This document shows, piece by piece, positions 61,252-64,000 of a stretch of DNA of 64,000 nt (its first letter is position 1; each line of letters starts with the position of its first letter). Location: assembly GCA_020638695.1 (NCBI GenBank), contig JACKIB010000005.1, positions 230,815 to 294,814 of the forward strand, read 5' to 3'. The stretch is from Planctomycetota bacterium (GTDB lineage: Bacteria > Planctomycetota > UBA1135 > UBA2386). The notes beneath the pieces are model-generated. The model had not been told where the DNA came from and did not search any database. It worked only from the letters and a program-made list of their open reading frames with translations. The translations under genes were made by a program, and so were the position numbers.

Positions 61252-63135
61252 TCAGTGTCGAGGTGTGAGGTCTTGCGTCAGGGACTGACCGCTTGGGACT
61301 TCGACCGAGACGCGGGTCGCCGCCCGAGACTCCGCCGCCGCGCTCGGCGTGTCCCGGTGGGGACGGTCATAGAACAGCCAGTGCGCGCCAGGGGAAACCG
61401 CGGAGAAGCGAAACGAGCCGTCGTTCCCGGTGGGTACTCTATCGGCATCGAAAGCGGCGCGCTGGCGGCTGGCGGGTTGCAGGTACACCATGGCACCGGG
61501 AACCGGCCGACCCGCGCGGTCGCGGGCGACTCCTTCGACGGTGCCGCCCCGGACCAAGTGGATCGCCCCGAGGTCGCCCGCGGCGCCCGTCGCCGCGTCG
61601 AACGGGTCGCTCAGCGCCGCTGGGAACCCGGTCGCGCGCACCACCACCCGGTGGCGGCCGCGCCGTAGGCCGTGGGCGACGAAGCGGCCGTCGGGGCCGG
61701 TCTTCGTGGTCGGAGCGCGACCCTGCCCCGGCACCACATCGGCGGTCCACCCGGGAAGCGACAGGTCGGCGCCGCGGAGCGGGTAGACGTCGATCATGGC
61801 GTTGGCAACTGCCGCACCGCTGGGGTCGCGAACCACCCCGTGCACGCTGGCGCCCTCGTCCAGCTCCAGGATGCAGGGGCCGGGCTTGCGCCCCGGCTCG
61901 ACTCCTCCCAGCAGCGCTGAGCAGAGTCCCTCCGACGAGGCGTGCACGGTCCATATTCCCGCGGGAATGCCACGAAAATGGAACTTGCCTTCCGCGTCCG
62001 TGCGCGTCTCTGGCCGGTAGATCCGGCCCTGCCGCAGGATCGGCCACCCGGCAGCTGCCTCCAACCGGACCCGCGCGCCGGCGATTGGTTCGGCGGTTCG
62101 GCCGTGGCGCACCACGCCCTCGATGCCGTACCCACGGGGCAGGTGGACGGTCAGGAAGTCCGTGGTATCGACCGCGTCGCGGGTCGAGCAGCCATGCAGA
62201 TAGCTCTCGGCGGTGACGTGCACCGGGCGCGCGGGCAATCCGTCGATCCGGAAGGTGCCGTCCGACTCGGTCTGTGCCGTCAGCCGCACCGCGCTCTCGT
62301 CGCCCTCGGCACGCGCCGCGACCGAGGCGCCGGCGACCGGCCGGTCGTCCGCGTCCAGGACTCTGCCGCGCAGCGACCGACCGGTGTCCAGGCCGATCGC
62401 GGTGCGGGGGGCGCTGCGGGGTGCAGCCGGCTGTGTGTATTCCACTTCGCAGGTCGCCAGGTCCTCGGCTCGAGCCCGTAGCAGGTAGCTCCCCGGTGCG
62501 ACATCGAAGAACGTCGCCACGCCCTGGGCGTCGGTGGGCGCGGTGCGTTCCTGTGCCGCGGCGGCGAACGACGGCAGATCGGCCTGCTGGACCACCGGGC
62601 GTAGCGACACTTGCGCGTTGCGCACCGGTGGACCGTTGCGCTTGGTCACCGTGACCAGCAGACCAGCGGTCTCCGTGAGCACGACATCGCCGAGGTCGAG
62701 CACCGCGCCGTTCCCGACCGTCAAGTCGCGGGCGACGAGGCGGGCCGCGAAGTGCGGATGGCGGGCGACGAGGGCGAGCGGGGTCGCGGGCGGGCACGGG
62801 AGCGAGAATCGCCCGGTGTGGTCGGAGGCGGATCCAAGCATCGCCGAGCGCGCCGGGTGGCTTTGGAGCGTGACCGCTCCATCGTCGGGTTCGAGGGTGA
62901 GCCGGATGCCCACGAGCGGCGTCCCCAGTCCGTCGACGGTCCGACCGACGATCCGTGTGGTCGCCCGGTTCACGGGCGTCGGCTCGTCTTTGCGGTGCGC
63001 CGGCGGCGCCGTCGGGGTCCCCCGTTCGGAGTGCCGCGGCGCGGGCGCGGTGGTCGAGCAGCGGTGGAGGTCGAACAGGAACGAGGCGGCGAGCAACGCT
63101 GCCAGCGCGGTGAGCAGCCAGATCGTGGATCTCAC
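61252..63135 (-). CDS. Membrane-anchored carboxypeptidase-regulatory-like protein
   Basis: Start GTG at 63135 overlaps the BFD gene stop (GTGA) and begins a 627 aa protein with an N-terminal membrane anchor (STIWLLTALAALLAASFLF). The longer frame runs through the BFD gene in another phase and is rejected. The mature part is a string of transthyretin-like carboxypeptidase-regulatory domains (for example TRIVGRTVDGLGTPLVGIRL, GRSLRGRVLDADDRPVAGAS and GTVEGVARDRAGRPVPGAMV), each with a typical G.V.D..G.PV.GA. core. It is a likely periplasmic or surface protein. Coupling to a ferredoxin-like gene is unusual. Confidence 0.86.
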   Translation of the reverse strand: MRSTIWLLTALAALLAASFLFDLHRCSTTAPAPRHSERGTPTAPPAHRKDEPTPVNRATTRIVGRTVDGLGTPLVGIRLTLEPDDGAVTLQSHPARSAMLGSASDHTGRFSLPCPPATPLALVARHPHFAARLVARDLTVGNGAVLDLGDVVLTETAGLLVTVTKRNGPPVRNAQVSLRPVVQQADLPSFAAAAQERTAPTDAQGVATFFDVAPGSYLLRARAEDLATCEVEYTQPAAPRSAPRTAIGLDTGRSLRGRVLDADDRPVAGASVAARAEGDESAVRLTAQTESDGTFRIDGLPARPVHVTAESYLHGCSTRDAVDTTDFLTVHLPRGYGIEGVVRHGRTAEPIAGARVRLEAAAGWPILRQGRIYRPETRTDAEGKFHFRGIPAGIWTVHASSEGLCSALLGGVEPGRKPGPCILELDEGASVHGVVRDPSGAAVANAMIDVYPLRGADLSLPGWTADVVPGQGRAPTTKTGPDGRFVAHGLRRGRHRVVVRATGFPAALSDPFDAATGAAGDLGAIHLVRGGTVEGVARDRAGRPVPGAMVYLQPASRQRAAFDADRVPTGNDGSFRFSAVSPGAHWLFYDRPHRDTPSAAAESRAATRVSVEVPSGQSLTQDLTPRH

Positions 63136-63386
63136 TGGTCGTCCGCCGCTCCGCCCAGCGCAGGGCCGCCGTCGGCCAGGAGCTGCAGCAGGTCGTAGTG
63201 GCAGGTGCCACAGCCGGTGCTCGCGCCGGTTGCGTACTGCAGCGCTTCCACCGAACGGGCTCCACCGCGGATCGCCGCGAGCAGGGTCCCGCGCGTCACC
63301 CGCATGCAAAAACACACCAACTCGTCCGCGGAGTCGGGTCGATCAGGGCTCGCCGCTGAAAGCCCGTCCGGCTGTGGACAGCACAC
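63132..63386 (-). CDS. Small BFD-type [2Fe-2S] protein
   Basis: An 84 aa protein with GTG start at 63386. The BFD-type cluster ligands are C25 and C27 (VCFCMRV) and C59 and C62 (TGCGTCH), giving the C-x-C ... C-x2-C spacing of bacterioferritin-associated ferredoxin and BFD domains, which bind a labile [2Fe-2S]. The first 20 residues are poorly conserved, so the start could be later. A TACTCT box lies 6 nt before the GTG with no Shine-Dalgarno. Its stop overlaps the start of the anchored protein gene. No bacterioferritin is adjacent. Confidence 0.88.
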   Translation of the reverse strand: MCCPQPDGLSAASPDRPDSADELVCFCMRVTRGTLLAAIRGGARSVEALQYATGASTGCGTCHYDLLQLLADGGPALGGAADDQ

Positions 63387-63392
63387 GTCGGC

Positions 63393-63398
63393 AGAGTA
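63393..63398 (-). promoter_or_regulatory. Candidate -10 box (TACTCT), leaderless spacing
   Basis: TACTCT on the minus strand, 6 nt before the BFD gene's GTG. It overlaps by two bases a plus-strand TATCGT box facing fhs, forming a compact bidirectional promoter candidate. Confidence 0.4.
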
Positions 63399-63402
63399 TC
63401 GT
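63397..63402 (+). promoter_or_regulatory. Candidate -10 box (TATCGT) for fhs
   Basis: TATCGT facing the fhs gene. In-frame TTG codons lie 13 nt (63416) and 46 nt (63449) downstream. Confidence 0.35.
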
Positions 63403-63448
63403 CTCGCGCCCGTTTTTGCTCCACCGCCGCCGCGGGTGGCTCACCGCC

Positions 63449-64000
63449 TTGAACGACCTCGAAATCTCGCGCTCCGTGCAGCTCAAGCCGCTCGCCGACG
63501 TCGCCCGCATCATGGGGCTGGGCGCCGACGAGCTGGAGTTCTACGGCACTGCCAAGGCCAAGGTGAAGCTCGACGCGCTCGACCGCGACACCGGCCGTGC
63601 TCCCGGCAAGTACGTCGTGGTCACTGCGGTGACGCCGACCCCGCTCGGCGAGGGCAAGACCGTGCACACGATCGGCATCTCCCAGGCGCTCAACCGGATC
63701 GGCAAGCGCACCGCGTGCGTGATCCGGCAGCCCTCGATGGGGCCGGTGTTCGGCATCAAGGGTGGTGCGGCGGGTGGCGGCTACTCGCAGGTCGTACCGA
63801 GCGAGGAGTTCAATCTGCACCTGACCGGCGACTTCCACGCGGTCACCTCTGCCAACAACTGGCTCGCGGCGCGGATGGATGCGTCGCTGCTGCTCGACAA
63901 CCCGCTGGAGCTCGATCCGGAGTCGATCACCTTCCGCCGGGTGATGGACATGAACGACCGCGCGCTGCGGCAGATCGAGATCGGTCTGGGCGGGCCGAAC
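63449..64000 (+). CDS. fhs: Formate-tetrahydrofolate ligase, partial at the window end
   Basis: The open frame runs to the end of the window without a stop (184 codons). After a TTG start at 63449 it reads DLEISRSVQLKPLADVARIM, then ELEFYGTAKAKV, the P-loop TPTPLGEGKT, RQPSMGPVFGIKGGAAGGGY, and TGDFHAVTSANNW, all diagnostic of Fhs, which makes 10-formyl-THF from formate, THF and ATP. An in-frame TTG at 63416 would add 11 residues; no ATG or GTG in frame fits. It is divergent from the BFD gene, and the 3' end lies outside the window. Confidence 0.93.
   Translation, partial: MNDLEISRSVQLKPLADVARIMGLGADELEFYGTAKAKVKLDALDRDTGRAPGKYVVVTAVTPTPLGEGKTVHTIGISQALNRIGKRTACVIRQPSMGPVFGIKGGAAGGGYSQVVPSEEFNLHLTGDFHAVTSANNWLAARMDASLLLDNPLELDPESITFRRVMDMNDRALRQIEIGLGGPN

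Noticed and set aside
58576..61668. A 1030-codon plus-strand open frame
   Set aside because: Antisense to tryptophan dioxygenase and the carboxypeptidase-regulatory-like genes, which have clear domains; composition is shadow-like.

Overview
This 64 kb window is GC-rich chromosomal DNA, almost wall-to-wall protein-coding on both strands. I see no tRNA, rRNA, insertion sequence or CRISPR array. The gene content points to a planctomycete (Planctomycetota): a long MoxR / DUF58 / vWA / BatA / DUF4175 / squalene-cyclase-like cluster, many large secreted proteins of unknown function, a PQQ-propeller giant and carboxypeptidase-regulatory-domain proteins. Three secreted proteins also end in a similar C-terminal segment of a kind I associate with deep-branching planctomycetes. 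That assignment is inference from family composition; there is no marker gene here that proves it.

Layout. 0.1-20.1 kb (minus strand): a tightly packed module running moxR ATPase, DUF58, BatA/vWA, a second vWA protein, a PQQ beta-propeller protein, a squalene-cyclase-like repeat protein, a DUF4175-like membrane protein and a coiled-coil/poly-Q protein, followed after a 315 bp gap by a degenerate metalloprotease-like secreted protein. Several junctions are start/stop overlaps. 20.2-27.6 kb: housekeeping and salvage genes, namely a small FtsB-like membrane protein next to enolase, UPRT-like and HPRT phosphoribosyltransferases read divergently, an S46 dipeptidyl-peptidase, a metallophosphoesterase and ispG. 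27.8-32.4 kb: three secreted lineage-type proteins with an Rpn-family nuclease between them. 32.8-40.8 kb: fdhD, then a plus-strand operon of CNT nucleoside transporter, purine nucleoside phosphorylase, GNAT, alpha/beta hydrolase and membrane glycosyltransferase, followed by fructose-1,6-bisphosphatase. 40.8-50.3 kb: an AhpD-like protein divergent from an XRE regulator, a phospholipase D-like protein bracketed by long imperfect palindromes, and a huge alpha-2-macroglobulin with a small DUF2892 gene. 50.4-59.0 kb: a zinc-finger-like membrane protein, a flavin reductase, a polytopic GT-C-like protein, an Hsp70/J-like pair, a DUF6348-like gene interrupted by an in-frame amber codon, and tryptophan 2,3-dioxygenase. 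59.2-64.0 kb: two anchored carboxypeptidase-regulatory-domain proteins coupled to a tiny BFD-type [2Fe-2S] protein, divergent from the start of formate-tetrahydrofolate ligase, which is cut by the window edge.

How genes work together. The first 20 kb reads as one envelope or periplasm-facing assembly module: a MoxR chaperone-type ATPase acting on vWA proteins, with large extracytoplasmic partners. The 34-39.7 kb operon imports nucleosides and cleaves purine nucleosides; together with hpt and upp nearby it gives base salvage. fdhD and fhs both concern formate handling but lie far apart. A repeated observation is a TA---T box upstream of most transcription-unit-leading genes. In five cases it sits only 6-9 nt before the start codon, which suggests leaderless mRNAs.

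Most promising second looks: the amber-split DUF6348 gene, the paired palindromic elements around the PLD gene, the Hsp70 with a J-like partner lacking HPD, the BFD protein coupled to carboxypeptidase-regulatory proteins, and the extended MoxR/vWA module.
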